Below, in pieces: positions 54,298 to 62,884 of a stretch of 64,000 nucleotides of DNA (position 1 is its first letter; every line of letters begins with the position of its first letter). The notes beneath the pieces are model-generated. The model saw only the letters and a program-made list of their open reading frames with translations. It made no database searches and was not told where the DNA came from. This stretch comes from Ga0077527 sp964433345. GTDB taxonomy: Bacteria; Pseudomonadota; Gammaproteobacteria; Burkholderiales; SG8-41. The translations under genes and the position numbers were made by a program. Location of the stretch: assembly GCA_964433345.1 (NCBI GenBank), contig CAYSQJ010000005.1:296771-360770 (forward strand). Reading direction: 5' to 3'.

Positions 54298-55416
54298 ATG
54301 CTTGAGCGCCCGGGCCACGGCACCTCGGCGGTGCTCGTCGCGCTTGATCTGGGCGACCCGGACTACGCCGAAAGCCTTGAAGAACTGCAGTTGCTGGCGC
54401 ACAGCGCAGGGGTAAGCACGACCCTGGTGGTGCGCGGACGCCGTGACCGGCCCGATCCGGCGCTCTATGCCGGCAAAGGCAAGGTCGAAGAAATCACCGA
54501 TGCCGTGCGCGGTACCGGCGCGTCCATCGTCATTTTCAACCATGCGCTGAGCCCGATCCAGGAACGCAACCTGGAACGCAAGCTGGCCTGCCGCGTCATT
54601 GACCGCACCAGCCTGATCCTCGACATTTTTGCCCAGCGTGCCCGCAGCCACGAGGGCAAGTTGCAGGTCGAACTAGCTCAGCTCGAACACCTGTCGACCC
54701 GGCTGGTCAGGGGCTGGACCCACCTCGAGCGGCAGCGCGGCGGCATAGGCATGCGCGGTCCCGGCGAGACCCAGCTCGAGACCGATCGCCGCTTGCTCGG
54801 CAAGCGGGTGAAGGTTCTCAAGGAGAAGCTGCTGAAGGTGCGTGCGCAGCATGCGACCCAGCGGCGGTCGCGGTCGCGCGCGCATGTGTTCTCGGTTTCA
54901 CTGGTGGGGTACACCAATGCCGGCAAGTCCACCCTGTTCAACCGCATGACCCGTGCCGACGCCTATGCGGCAGACCAGCTGTTTGCGACCCTCGATACCA
55001 CGACACGGCGTCTGGGCGGCATCGAAGGCGCGTCGGTGGTGATTTCTGACACCGTCGGCTTCATCCGTCACCTGCCGCATACCCTGGTCGATGCCTTCCG
55101 CGCGACTCTCGAGGAGACCGTGCATGCAGATCTGCTGCTGCATGTCGTGGATGCCGGCAGTCCTGACCGCGACGCACAGATTGCCGCGGTCAACGGTGTC
55201 CTTTCCGAGATTGGTGCTGACCGCGTTCCGCAGATCATGGTCTTCAACAAGATTGACAGCACTGCGCTGCAGCCCCGGGTCGAGAGGGATGAATATGCTA
55301 GAATTTCGCGCGTCTGGTTGAGTGCGCTGACAGGGGATGGAGTCGACCTGCTGCGCGCTGCGATCGGCGAGCAGGCACTCGATGCAGTGCGTCCTGGACA
55401 ACCCGTAGCAGCCTGA
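54298..55416 (+). CDS. hflX: GTPase HflX
   Basis: 372 residues from the ATG at 54298; a TTG one codon earlier is also possible. The N-terminal domain holds ELQLLAHSAGVSTTLVVRGRR and YAGKGKVEEI, the glycine-rich RTSLILDIFAQRARSHEGKLQVELAQL linker follows, and GTPase motifs are GYTNAGKST, DTVGFIRHLP and NKID. HflX splits stalled ribosomes, especially after heat stress. It lies in the hfq-hflX-hflK-hflC cluster. No ribosome-binding site is visible because R6 occupies the gap. Confidence 0.96.
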   Translation: MLERPGHGTSAVLVALDLGDPDYAESLEELQLLAHSAGVSTTLVVRGRRDRPDPALYAGKGKVEEITDAVRGTGASIVIFNHALSPIQERNLERKLACRVIDRTSLILDIFAQRARSHEGKLQVELAQLEHLSTRLVRGWTHLERQRGGIGMRGPGETQLETDRRLLGKRVKVLKEKLLKVRAQHATQRRSRSRAHVFSVSLVGYTNAGKSTLFNRMTRADAYAADQLFATLDTTTRRLGGIEGASVVISDTVGFIRHLPHTLVDAFRATLEETVHADLLLHVVDAGSPDRDAQIAAVNGVLSEIGADRVPQIMVFNKIDSTALQPRVERDEYARISRVWLSALTGDGVDLLRAAIGEQALDAVRPGQPVAA

Positions 55417-55440
55417 TGCGGCAACCTGGATTTCCTTTCC

Positions 55441-55496
55441 CCGTCCCATGTCCGTCCCAGTCCGTCCAAATTTCCGTCTCAACGTCCGTCCCAATG
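55441..55496 (+). repeat. imperfect tandem repeat TCCGTCCCA
   Basis: Five imperfect units of about 9-16 bases (for example GTCCGTCCCA at 55450-55459 and GTCCGTCCAA at 55460-55469, again GTCCGTCCCAATG at 55484-55496) fill the hflX-hflK gap. The block is pyrimidine-rich and just ahead of hflK. No function is known. Confidence 0.6.
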
Positions 55497-55509
55497 TTTG
55501 TCTGATCCG

Positions 55510-56769
55510 ATGACCGAATCCTCACTGAGTTTCCGCGAACGTCTCAAGCACGGCCTGGCCAGAATGCTGGCGCCGCTGCTGTCCCTGAACGACCCGCAAT
55601 GGGGAAAACGCCCCGGTGGCGGCAACCAGGGGCCGCCCGACCTCGACGAAATCTGGCGCAATCTCAACCGCAAACTGAACCGCCTGCTGGGCGGCAAGAG
55701 TGGCGGCAGCGGTGACAGTGGTGGCGGAGCCAGTGGCGGGCCGTCACCAGCCGCAGTCGGTGGCGGCGCCGGTCTGCTGGTCGTGCTGGCGGTCGTGATC
55801 TGGCTGGCCAGCGGTTTCTACATCGTCAACGAGGGCCAGGAAGGCGTGGTGCTGCGCTTCGGCAAATTCGTGCAGACCACCCAGCCGGGTCCGCGCTGGC
55901 ATCTGCCTTACCCGATCGAGTCGGCAGAAGTCGTCAACGTCAAGCAGGTGCGTACCGTCGAGGTGGGTTATCGCAACAACGTCAAGAGCAAGGTCCTGAA
56001 GGAAGCGCTGATGCTGACCGATGACGAGAACATCGTCGACGTGCAGTTTGCGGTCCAGTACGTGCTGAAAAGTCCCAACGATTACCTGTTCAATCACCGT
56101 GCGCCCGACGATTCGGTGCTGCAGGCGGCCGAGACGGCAATCCGCGAAATCGTCGGCAGGAACAGCATGGACTTTGTCATTTTCGAAGGCCGTGCCGAAG
56201 TGGCGGCCCGCGCGCAGAAGCTGATGCAGGAAATCCTCGACCGTTACGGTACTGGCATCAGCATCAGCAAGGTGACCATGCAGAACGCGCAGCCGCCGGA
56301 GCAGGTGCAGGCTGCATTCGACGACGCGGTTAAGGCGGGACAGGACCGCGAGCGGCAGAAGAACGAGGGCGAGGCCTACGCCAACGACGTGATTCCGCGT
56401 GCGCGAGGCATGGCGGCCCGTCTGATCCAGGAGGCCGAAGGCTACCGCAGCCGGGTGACCGAACAGTCCCTCGGTGATGCGGCGCGCTTCCGCCAGATCG
56501 TTGCCGAGTACAACAAGGCTCCCCAGGTGACCCGAGACCGTCTCTATATCGATGCCATGCAGCAGATCATGAGCAATACCAGCAAGGTGCTGGTCGACCA
56601 GAAAAGCGGCAGCAATCTGCTGTACCTGCCGCTCGACAAGCTGATGCGCGGCGAGACCGGCGGTGCCGGCGCACCTGCGGCAGCCAAGCCTGCGGAGACC
56701 GCGCCGGCGGATAATGCCGCGCGGAGCCGCGAAGCCTTCCGCAGCCGCGAGCGGGAGGTGCGGCCATGA
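55510..56769 (+). CDS. hflK: FtsH modulator HflK (SPFH domain)
   Basis: 419 residues from the ATG at 55510. A glycine-rich cytoplasmic start (GGGNQGPPDLDEIWRNLNRK and a GGSGDSGGGASGG tract) precedes one membrane helix (about residues 82-100, GAGLLVVLAVVIWLASGFYI) and the SPFH/prohibitin domain (NEGQEGVVLRFGKF, VQYVLKSPNDYLF). HflK and HflC form a large membrane cage that contains and restrains the protease FtsH. It overlaps hflC by four bases. Confidence 0.95.
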   Translation: MTESSLSFRERLKHGLARMLAPLLSLNDPQWGKRPGGGNQGPPDLDEIWRNLNRKLNRLLGGKSGGSGDSGGGASGGPSPAAVGGGAGLLVVLAVVIWLASGFYIVNEGQEGVVLRFGKFVQTTQPGPRWHLPYPIESAEVVNVKQVRTVEVGYRNNVKSKVLKEALMLTDDENIVDVQFAVQYVLKSPNDYLFNHRAPDDSVLQAAETAIREIVGRNSMDFVIFEGRAEVAARAQKLMQEILDRYGTGISISKVTMQNAQPPEQVQAAFDDAVKAGQDRERQKNEGEAYANDVIPRARGMAARLIQEAEGYRSRVTEQSLGDAARFRQIVAEYNKAPQVTRDRLYIDAMQQIMSNTSKVLVDQKSGSNLLYLPLDKLMRGETGGAGAPAAAKPAETAPADNAARSREAFRSREREVRP

Positions 56770-57647
56770 AGCAGAACTTTGGCGGAATCGTGGTCGGTGT
56801 CGTTGCGCTGATCCTGATCCTTTCGATGTCGATGTTTGTCGTCGACCAGCGCCAGAATGCGATCGTATTCAGGCTCGGCGAGGTGATCTCGATCAAGCGC
56901 GATCCCGGCCTCTACTTCAAGGTGCCGCTGCTCGACAATGTGCGGTTTTTCGATGTCCGCATCCTGACCATAGACACGCCGGAGCCGGAGCGTTTCCTGA
57001 CCTCGGAAAAGAAAAACGTGCTTGTCGATTTGTTCGTCAAGTGGCGCATCACCGACGTGCGCAACTACTACACCTCGGTGGGTGGTGACGAATCGAATGC
57101 CCAGAGAAGGCTGCTGCAGACCATCAACGACGGCCTGCGCGCCGAGTTCGGCAATCGCACAGTGCACGACGTGGTCTCCGGCGAGCGTGACAAGATCATG
57201 GACCTGATGCGCAACAAGGCCAACGAAGACGCGGTCAAGATCGGCGTCGAAGTGCTGGACGTGCGCCTCAAGCGTGTCGACCTGCCGCAGGAGGTCAGCG
57301 AATCGGTCTACCGCCGGATGGAGGCCGAACGCAAGCGTGTGGCCAACGAACTGCGGTCGACCGGCGGCGCCGAATCGGAAAAAATCCGCGCCGATGCCGA
57401 CAAGCAGCGGGAAGTGATACTGGCCGAAGCCTACCGCGATGCGCAGCGCATCAAGGGCGAGGGCGATGCCAAGGCGGCGGCCAACTATGCCCGTGCCTAC
57501 GAGATCAACCCCGAGTTCTATGCGTTTTACCGCAGCCTCGAGGCCTACCAGGCGAGTTTCAGGAACAAGAACGACATCCTGGTACTGGAACCCAACTCGG
57601 AGTTTTTCAAGTACCTGAAATCGGGCGGGAAAACCGGCGGCAAATGA
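56766..57647 (+). CDS. hflC: FtsH modulator HflC (SPFH domain)
   Basis: 293 residues. One N-terminal membrane helix (GIVVGVVALILILSMSMFVV) leads into the SPFH domain (QRQNAIVFRLGEVISIKRDPG, DLFVKWRITDVRNYYTSV) and the helical C-terminal part (RADADKQREVILAEAYRDAQ). It partners with HflK. Its ATG overlaps the hflK stop, and the pair is expressed together with hflX. Confidence 0.95.
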   Translation: MKQNFGGIVVGVVALILILSMSMFVVDQRQNAIVFRLGEVISIKRDPGLYFKVPLLDNVRFFDVRILTIDTPEPERFLTSEKKNVLVDLFVKWRITDVRNYYTSVGGDESNAQRRLLQTINDGLRAEFGNRTVHDVVSGERDKIMDLMRNKANEDAVKIGVEVLDVRLKRVDLPQEVSESVYRRMEAERKRVANELRSTGGAESEKIRADADKQREVILAEAYRDAQRIKGEGDAKAAANYARAYEINPEFYAFYRSLEAYQASFRNKNDILVLEPNSEFFKYLKSGGKTGGK

Positions 57648-57704
57648 CGGGCTGGACGGGCTGCATTTTCCGCCTGCCGGCAAGCTGCGGCGGATTTTCA
57701 ATGC

Positions 57705-57893
57705 ATGGCTGACAGCCTGCTCGCGGCAGTGGCCCTGATGCTGGTGATCGAGGGGCTGCTGCCGTTCCTGCTGCCGGCAGCCTGGCGGGACACCTTCCGG
57801 CGGCTGATCGAACTCAGCGACGGCCAGTTGCGCTTCATCGGGATGGCTTCGATGCTTGCCGGGCTGGCGTTGCTGTACTTTGCCCGGCATTGA
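57705..57893 (+). CDS. DUF2065 family small membrane protein
   Basis: 62 residues with two hydrophobic segments (SLLAAVALMLVIEGLLPFLL and MASMLAGLALLYF) joined by a polar stretch (WRDTFRRLIELSDGQLRFIG). The fixed place between hflC and hisZ/purA and the size match DUF2065. The function is unknown to me; the hflC neighbourhood suggests a membrane quality-control link, which is inference. It begins 58 bases after hflC. Confidence 0.82.
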   Translation: MADSLLAAVALMLVIEGLLPFLLPAAWRDTFRRLIELSDGQLRFIGMASMLAGLALLYFARH

Positions 57894-57950
57894 GCCGCCA
57901 AGCTTCTATAATGCGCGTTTTGTGTCCGAACGTGCCTGAAATCATCTGTC

Positions 57951-59111
57951 ATGCGAACCTGGCTGCTGCCTGAATACATTGAGGATATCCTGCCCGAGGA
58001 GGCGCTCCGGGTGGAACGTGTACGGCGGCTGATCCTCGATGATTTCGCGGTGCACGGTTATGAGCTGGTGATGCCGCCGCTGCTCGAATACGTGGATTCG
58101 CTGCTGACGGGCACCGGTCATGACCTCGATCTGCAGACTTTCAAGCTGGTCGACCAGCTGTCCGGGCGGATGCTGGGCGTGCGCGCCGACATCACGCCGC
58201 AGGTGGCGCGCATCGACGCACACCTGCTCAACCGCGGCGGCGTTACCCGGCTGTGTTATGCCGGCAGCGTGCTGCGCACCCGACCGGACGGGTTGAACCG
58301 GTCCCGCGAGCCGCTGCAGATCGGCGCCGAAATTTACGGCCACGGTGGCATCGAGAGCGACATCGAGGTGCAGCGTCTGCTGCTGCGCGCCCTGCGGTTG
58401 GCCGGTGTACGCGAGATATCGCTGGATATCGGCCATGTCGCCGTGTTCCGCGCGCTGCTGCGCCGTGCCGGCGTGGCGGGTGAACTCGAGTCCGAGCTGT
58501 TCCAGGCGATGCAAAGCAAGGATGCGCCGGCGATTACATCGCTGTCGCGCGGGCTCGATCGTTCCACCCGCGCCGCGCTCGCCGCATTGCCCGGGCTCTA
58601 CGGCGGACCGGAGGTGCTGGCGCGGGCGCGCAAGCTGCTGCCCGCGCTGCCGGAGATCCGTGCAGCGTTGCGCGACCTTGCGGCACTGTCGCGGCAGTTT
58701 GCGGACCTGGGGCATATCCGCAGCTTCGATCTCGGTGAGCTGCGCGGCTATCATTATCATAGCGGCGTCGTGTTCGCGGCCTATGCCAGGGACCGGCCCA
58801 ATGCGATCGCGCAGGGCGGCCGCTACGACGAGGTAGGCAAGGCTTTCGGCCGGGCGCGCCCGGCGACCGGTTTCAGCATGGATTTGCGCGAACTGGCCGC
58901 GGCCGGTAGCGAGATGCCGCGCCGGTCGCGGGTGCTGGCCCCGTACCGGCCGGCTGACCGCGCGTTGCAGCAGCGGATTGCAGCCCTGCGGGGCCGTGGC
59001 ATCGTGGTGGTGGAGGATCTGCCCGGGCATGCGCGCCATCGGCTCGAACTGGACTGTGACCGGGAACTGATCCGCCGCAAGGGGCGCTGGGTAATGCAGA
59101 AACGAGATTAG
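57951..59111 (+). CDS. hisZ: ATP phosphoribosyltransferase regulatory subunit HisZ
   Basis: 386 residues with a histidyl-tRNA-synthetase-like core (WLLPEYIEDILPEEALRVE, then VMPPLLEYVDSLLTGTGHDL, RADITPQVARIDAHLL and the later RGYHYHSGVVFAAY), but lacking the anticodon-binding domain. HisZ activates the short form of HisG, the first enzyme of histidine synthesis. It is not a tRNA synthetase. The hisZ-purA pair is typical of betaproteobacteria. The stop TAG touches AT-rich element R7. Confidence 0.94.
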   Translation: MRTWLLPEYIEDILPEEALRVERVRRLILDDFAVHGYELVMPPLLEYVDSLLTGTGHDLDLQTFKLVDQLSGRMLGVRADITPQVARIDAHLLNRGGVTRLCYAGSVLRTRPDGLNRSREPLQIGAEIYGHGGIESDIEVQRLLLRALRLAGVREISLDIGHVAVFRALLRRAGVAGELESELFQAMQSKDAPAITSLSRGLDRSTRAALAALPGLYGGPEVLARARKLLPALPEIRAALRDLAALSRQFADLGHIRSFDLGELRGYHYHSGVVFAAYARDRPNAIAQGGRYDEVGKAFGRARPATGFSMDLRELAAAGSEMPRRSRVLAPYRPADRALQQRIAALRGRGIVVVEDLPGHARHRLELDCDRELIRRKGRWVMQKRD

Positions 59112-59150
59112 AATAACTTTATAAGTTATTGATTATAAATATTAATTTAT
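59110..59150 (-). repeat. AT-rich element R7 with perfect IHF-type core and hairpin
   Basis: Begins within the hisZ stop codon. Hairpin AATAACTT (59112-59119), loop TAT, AAGTTATT (59123-59130). On the minus strand AATCAATAACTTA (59122-59134) is a perfect core. TTATTGATTATAAA (59126-59139) is shared with R1. It lies in the 81-base gap ahead of purA. Confidence 0.65.
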
Positions 59151-59192
59151 CTGCACGCATGTGCAGGAACTGGCAAAAAAGGCAACAGTGCT

Positions 59193-60485
59193 ATGAGCAG
59201 GAATGTGGTGGTGATCGGCACCCAATGGGGTGACGAAGGCAAGGGCAAAATTGTCGACTGGCTGACCGACCGCGCCCGCGGCGTCGTGCGTTTCCAGGGC
59301 GGCCACAATGCCGGGCACACCCTGGTCATCAATGGCCGGAAAACCGTGCTGCACCTGATTCCCTCGGGCATCCTGCGCGACAAGGTGGCCTGCTATATCG
59401 GTAATGGCGTGGTCATTTCGCCGGAAGCGCTGCTGGATGAAATCGACACCCTGAAAGCCGCCGGCGTTGATATCGCCGGCCGGCTCAAGATCAGCGAGGC
59501 CTGTCCGCTGATCCTGCCGCATCACGTGGCGCTAGACCGTGCGCGTGAGTCTGCAAAGGGCGCGGGCAAGATCGGCACTACCGGCCGGGGCATCGGCCCG
59601 GCCTACGAGGACAAGGTCGCGCGCAGGGCGATCCGCCTGCAGGACCTGTTCTACCGCGAGCGTTTTGCAGCGAAGCTGGGCGAAGTGCTGGATTTCCACA
59701 ATTTCGTGTTGAAGAACTACTTCAAGGCCGAGACCGTACCATTCCAGAAAACGCTGGATGACACCATGGCCTTCGCCGAGCGCATAAAGCCGATGGTGGC
59801 TGACGTGCCGCGGTTGCTGTTCGAGGCGCAGCAGGCCGGAGACAACCTGCTGTTCGAAGGTGCGCAGGGCACACTGCTCGACGTCGACCACGGCACCTAT
59901 CCCTATGTGACGTCCAGCAATTGCGTGGCCGGCGCTGCGGCGGCGGGTGCCGGCATCGGCCCGCAAAGCCTGCACTATGTGCTGGGCATCACCAAGGCTT
60001 ACACCACCCGCGTCGGCTCCGGTCCGTTTCCGACGGAGCTTGAGGATGACATCGGCAAGCAGATCGCCATCCGCGGCAACGAGGTGGGCGCCACCACCGG
60101 CCGGCCGCGGCGCTGCGGCTGGTTCGATGCGGCGGCGCTCAAGCGTTCGATCCAGATCAATGGCGTGTCCGGACTGTGCGTGACCAAGCTCGACGTGCTC
60201 GACGGTATGGAAAGCGTGCAGATCGGCGTCGGCTACAAGATGAGCGGCGTTGCCCGCGACATCCTGCCTTTCGGCGCGGAACTGCTGGCCGAATGCCAGC
60301 CGGTGTACGAGGAAATGCCGGGCTGGCAGGACAGCACGGTGGGAGTCACTCGCTTTGATGACCTGCCGGCGGCGGCGCGCAATTACCTGAAACGCATGGA
60401 AGAGGTCTGCGGCGTGCCGATCGACATCGTGTCGACCGGCGCCGACCGTGAACACACGATTGTCCGCAGAAATCCCTTCGACTGA
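59193..60485 (+). CDS. purA: adenylosuccinate synthetase
   Basis: 430 residues. GTQWGDEGKGKIVDWL is the phosphate-binding loop, RFQGGHNAGHTL and GTTGRGIGPAYEDKVARR the IMP site, and KAYTTRVGSGPFPTEL a later conserved block. It joins aspartate to IMP with GTP in the first committed step to AMP. It is preceded by AAAAAAGG and follows hisZ across element R7. Confidence 0.98.
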   Translation: MSRNVVVIGTQWGDEGKGKIVDWLTDRARGVVRFQGGHNAGHTLVINGRKTVLHLIPSGILRDKVACYIGNGVVISPEALLDEIDTLKAAGVDIAGRLKISEACPLILPHHVALDRARESAKGAGKIGTTGRGIGPAYEDKVARRAIRLQDLFYRERFAAKLGEVLDFHNFVLKNYFKAETVPFQKTLDDTMAFAERIKPMVADVPRLLFEAQQAGDNLLFEGAQGTLLDVDHGTYPYVTSSNCVAGAAAAGAGIGPQSLHYVLGITKAYTTRVGSGPFPTELEDDIGKQIAIRGNEVGATTGRPRRCGWFDAAALKRSIQINGVSGLCVTKLDVLDGMESVQIGVGYKMSGVARDILPFGAELLAECQPVYEEMPGWQDSTVGVTRFDDLPAAARNYLKRMEEVCGVPIDIVSTGADREHTIVRRNPFD

Positions 60486-60494
60486 AAAGAAAAA

Positions 60495-60520
60495 GGGCGC
60501 CGTGCCGATGCACTGCGCCC
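60495..60520 (-). terminator. terminator for tRNA-Leu(CAG), probably bidirectional
   Basis: Stem GGGCGC (60495-60500) with GCGCCC (60515-60520). On the minus strand it is followed by TTTTTC and more T, which suits the end of the tRNA-Leu transcript; on the plus strand TTCTTC follows, which may end purA. Confidence 0.7.
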
Positions 60521-60547
60521 TTCTTCAACTGCGGTCCTGCTTAATGC

Positions 60548-60632
60548 TGGTGCCCAGAAGAGGACTCGAACCTCCACGGTGTTACCCGCCAGTACCTGAA
60601 ACTGGTGCGTCTACCAATTCCGCCATCTGGGC
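60548..60632 (-). tRNA. tRNA-Leu (anticodon CAG)
   Basis: Read on the minus strand: acceptor GCCCAGA pairs with TCTGGGC, and ACCA ends the gene. Anticodon stem CCAGT/ACTGG encloses TTCAGGT with CAG (complement of 60596-60598). The long variable arm and 85-base length are right for tRNA-Leu. It lies opposite to its neighbours purA and rnr. Confidence 0.96.
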
Positions 60633-60673
60633 AATGAGGGCGGCATTCTAGCCCATGAAAGAATATTCTTCAA

Positions 60674-62854
60674 ATGAAAAAACCTAAAAAATCCGCCGCC
60701 GGCGGATCCGTTTCACGGCGCGATGCCGATCCCTTCGGTGCACGCGAGGCCGAGCGTTATGAACATCCGGTGCCGAGCCGCGAACTGATCCTCGAAGTCC
60801 TCAACGAGGCCGGCGTGCCGATGGACGAGAAGGATGTTTCCCGGCAACTCGACATCGGCAAGCGCGACCGCGAGGCTTTCGCAAGGCGCATAGCCGCGAT
60901 GGAGCGCGACGGCCAGATCATGCGCAACCGCCGCGGCGATCTCTGCGTGGTCGAGAAACTCGACCTGATCCGCGGCCGGGTCATCGGCCACAAGGACGGC
61001 TTCGGTTTCCTGCAGCGCGAGGACGACGGCCCGGACCTGTTCCTCGGGCCGCGCGAAATGCAGAAGGTGCTGCATGGCGACCGCGTGATGGCGCGCATCA
61101 GCGGCATGGACCGGCGCGGCCGGCCCGAAGGCAAGATAGTCGAAGTGCTGGAACACGGCCAGCAGCGCCTGGTGGGGCGCTTGCGCGTCGAGCACGGCGT
61201 GACCTTCGTCACCGCCGAGGACAAGCGCATCAGCCAGGAATTCGTGGTGCCGGCCGGCGAGGCGGGCAAGGCGAAGCCCGGGCAGGTGGTCAGTGTCGAA
61301 ATCATTTCCCAGCCCGGTCGTCACGCGCAACCGCTGGCGCGGGTGGCCGAGGTACTCGGCAATTATGCCGATCCCGGCATGGAAATCGAAATCGCGCTGC
61401 GCAAGCATGCGCTGCCGTGGATTTTTCCGGCCGAAGCCGAAGCGCTGACGTCAAAACTGCCAAAAACGGTGCGCGGTGCCGATCACAAGGGTCGCGTCGA
61501 CCTGCGCGACATTCCGCTGGTGACCATCGACGGCGAAACCGCAAAGGACTTTGACGACGCGGTGTGGTGCGAGGCTGCAGGCAGCGGTTTCCGGCTGGTG
61601 GTGGCAATCGCCGACGTCAGTCATTACGTTAAGGCGGGTGATGCGCTGGACGAGGAGGCGCGCAACCGCGGCAATTCGGTCTACTTCCCGCGCCGTGTAA
61701 TCCCGATGCTGCCGGAAGCGCTGTCCAACGGCCTGTGCTCGATCAACCCCGACGTCGAACGGCTGGCTATGGCCTGCGACATGCAGATCGACGGCCATGG
61801 CGTGATCAAGAGCTACAAGTTCTATCCTGCGGTGATGCTGTCGCATGCGCGTTTCACCTACACCGAGGTCGCGGCCATCCTCGAGGACACGCGGGGCCCG
61901 GCCTCGCGCCGGCGCCGTAACCTGGTGCCGCATCTGCAGGCGCTCTACAGGCTCTACCATCTGCTGGCGAAGGCGCGCTCCAAACGCGGCGCCATTGACT
62001 TCGAGACCATCGAAACCCAGATGATTTTCGACGGCAAGGGCAAGATCGAGAACATCGTGCCGGTGATCCGCAACGACGCGCACCGGCTGATCGAGGAATG
62101 CATGCTGGCGGCCAACGTCTGCGCTTCCGACTTCCTGCACCAGAACGGCCATCCTATGCTTTATCGCGTGCACGAGGGGCCGACACCGGAGAAGCTTGGC
62201 GCACTGCGCGATTTCCTCAAGGGCTTCGGCCTTCAACTCTCGGGCGGCGACGCGCCGCATGCGCTGGACTATGCGAAGCTGCTGTCGAAAGTGAAGGACC
62301 GGCCGGATGCGCAGCTGCTGCAGACGGTGATGCTGCGCTCGCTGAAGCAGGCGGTGTACACGCCGAAAAACACCGGCCATTTCGGACTGGCTTACGAGTC
62401 GTACACTCATTTCACCTCGCCGATCCGCCGCTATCCCGACCTGCTGGTGCACCGCGCGATCAAGGCGGTGCTGGAGCGTAAGAAGTATGAACCCGGCGAC
62501 TGGGCGCAGCTCGGTGCGCAGTGTTCGATGACCGAGCGCCGTGCCGACGAGGCAACGCGCGATGTCACCGCCTGGCTGAAGTGCTACTACATGCGTGACC
62601 GTGTCGGCGAAGTGTTCATGGGCAGCGTGGCGGGTGTGGCTGCTTTCGGCGCCTTCGTCGCACTGGACGATGTTTATGTGGAAGGCCTGGTGCACATCTC
62701 GGATCTGGGCAAGGACTACTTCAAATACGATGCCGCCAAACACGAATTGATGGGTGAACGCACACGCCAGCGTTACCGCCTCGGTGACCGGCTGCGGGTC
62801 AAGATCGCCCGGGTCGACTTGGATGGCGCCCGCATCGATTTTGTACTCGCATAA
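60674..62854 (+). CDS. rnr: ribonuclease R
   Basis: 726 residues. An N-terminal helix-turn-helix-like segment (REAFARRIAAMERDGQIMRNRRG) and cold-shock domains precede the RNB catalytic domain (LVTIDGETAKDFDDAVWCE, SNGLCSINPDVERLAMACDM). The C-terminal S1 domain is GEVFMGSVAGVAAFGAFVALDDVYVEGLVHISDL. It degrades structured RNA from the 3' end, and also acts in quality control with tmRNA. The leader is A/T-rich (GAATATTCTTCAAATG) without a clear Shine-Dalgarno sequence. The stop TAA starts element R8. Confidence 0.97.
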   Translation: MKKPKKSAAGGSVSRRDADPFGAREAERYEHPVPSRELILEVLNEAGVPMDEKDVSRQLDIGKRDREAFARRIAAMERDGQIMRNRRGDLCVVEKLDLIRGRVIGHKDGFGFLQREDDGPDLFLGPREMQKVLHGDRVMARISGMDRRGRPEGKIVEVLEHGQQRLVGRLRVEHGVTFVTAEDKRISQEFVVPAGEAGKAKPGQVVSVEIISQPGRHAQPLARVAEVLGNYADPGMEIEIALRKHALPWIFPAEAEALTSKLPKTVRGADHKGRVDLRDIPLVTIDGETAKDFDDAVWCEAAGSGFRLVVAIADVSHYVKAGDALDEEARNRGNSVYFPRRVIPMLPEALSNGLCSINPDVERLAMACDMQIDGHGVIKSYKFYPAVMLSHARFTYTEVAAILEDTRGPASRRRRNLVPHLQALYRLYHLLAKARSKRGAIDFETIETQMIFDGKGKIENIVPVIRNDAHRLIEECMLAANVCASDFLHQNGHPMLYRVHEGPTPEKLGALRDFLKGFGLQLSGGDAPHALDYAKLLSKVKDRPDAQLLQTVMLRSLKQAVYTPKNTGHFGLAYESYTHFTSPIRRYPDLLVHRAIKAVLERKKYEPGDWAQLGAQCSMTERRADEATRDVTAWLKCYYMRDRVGEVFMGSVAGVAAFGAFVALDDVYVEGLVHISDLGKDYFKYDAAKHELMGERTRQRYRLGDRLRVKIARVDLDGARIDFVLA

Positions 62855-62884
62855 AATATCATTTAAAAACAAATACTTATAAAA
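62852..62884 (+). repeat. AT-rich element R8 with IHF-type core
   Basis: Starts at the rnr stop and ends at the rlmB ATG. AAACAAATACTTA (62867-62879) fits WATCAANNNNTTR with one mismatch (A for T at position 3). ATTTAAAAACAA is shared with R4. The gap has no purine-rich ribosome-binding site. Confidence 0.6.

Noticed and set aside
55441..55496. CRISPR-like array
   Set aside because: The repeated units are short, imperfect and without spacers of constant length, and no cas genes are near.
60655..60690. AT-rich leader of rnr as another family member
   Set aside because: GAATATTC resembles part of the family, but the rest does not align and there is no IHF-type core.
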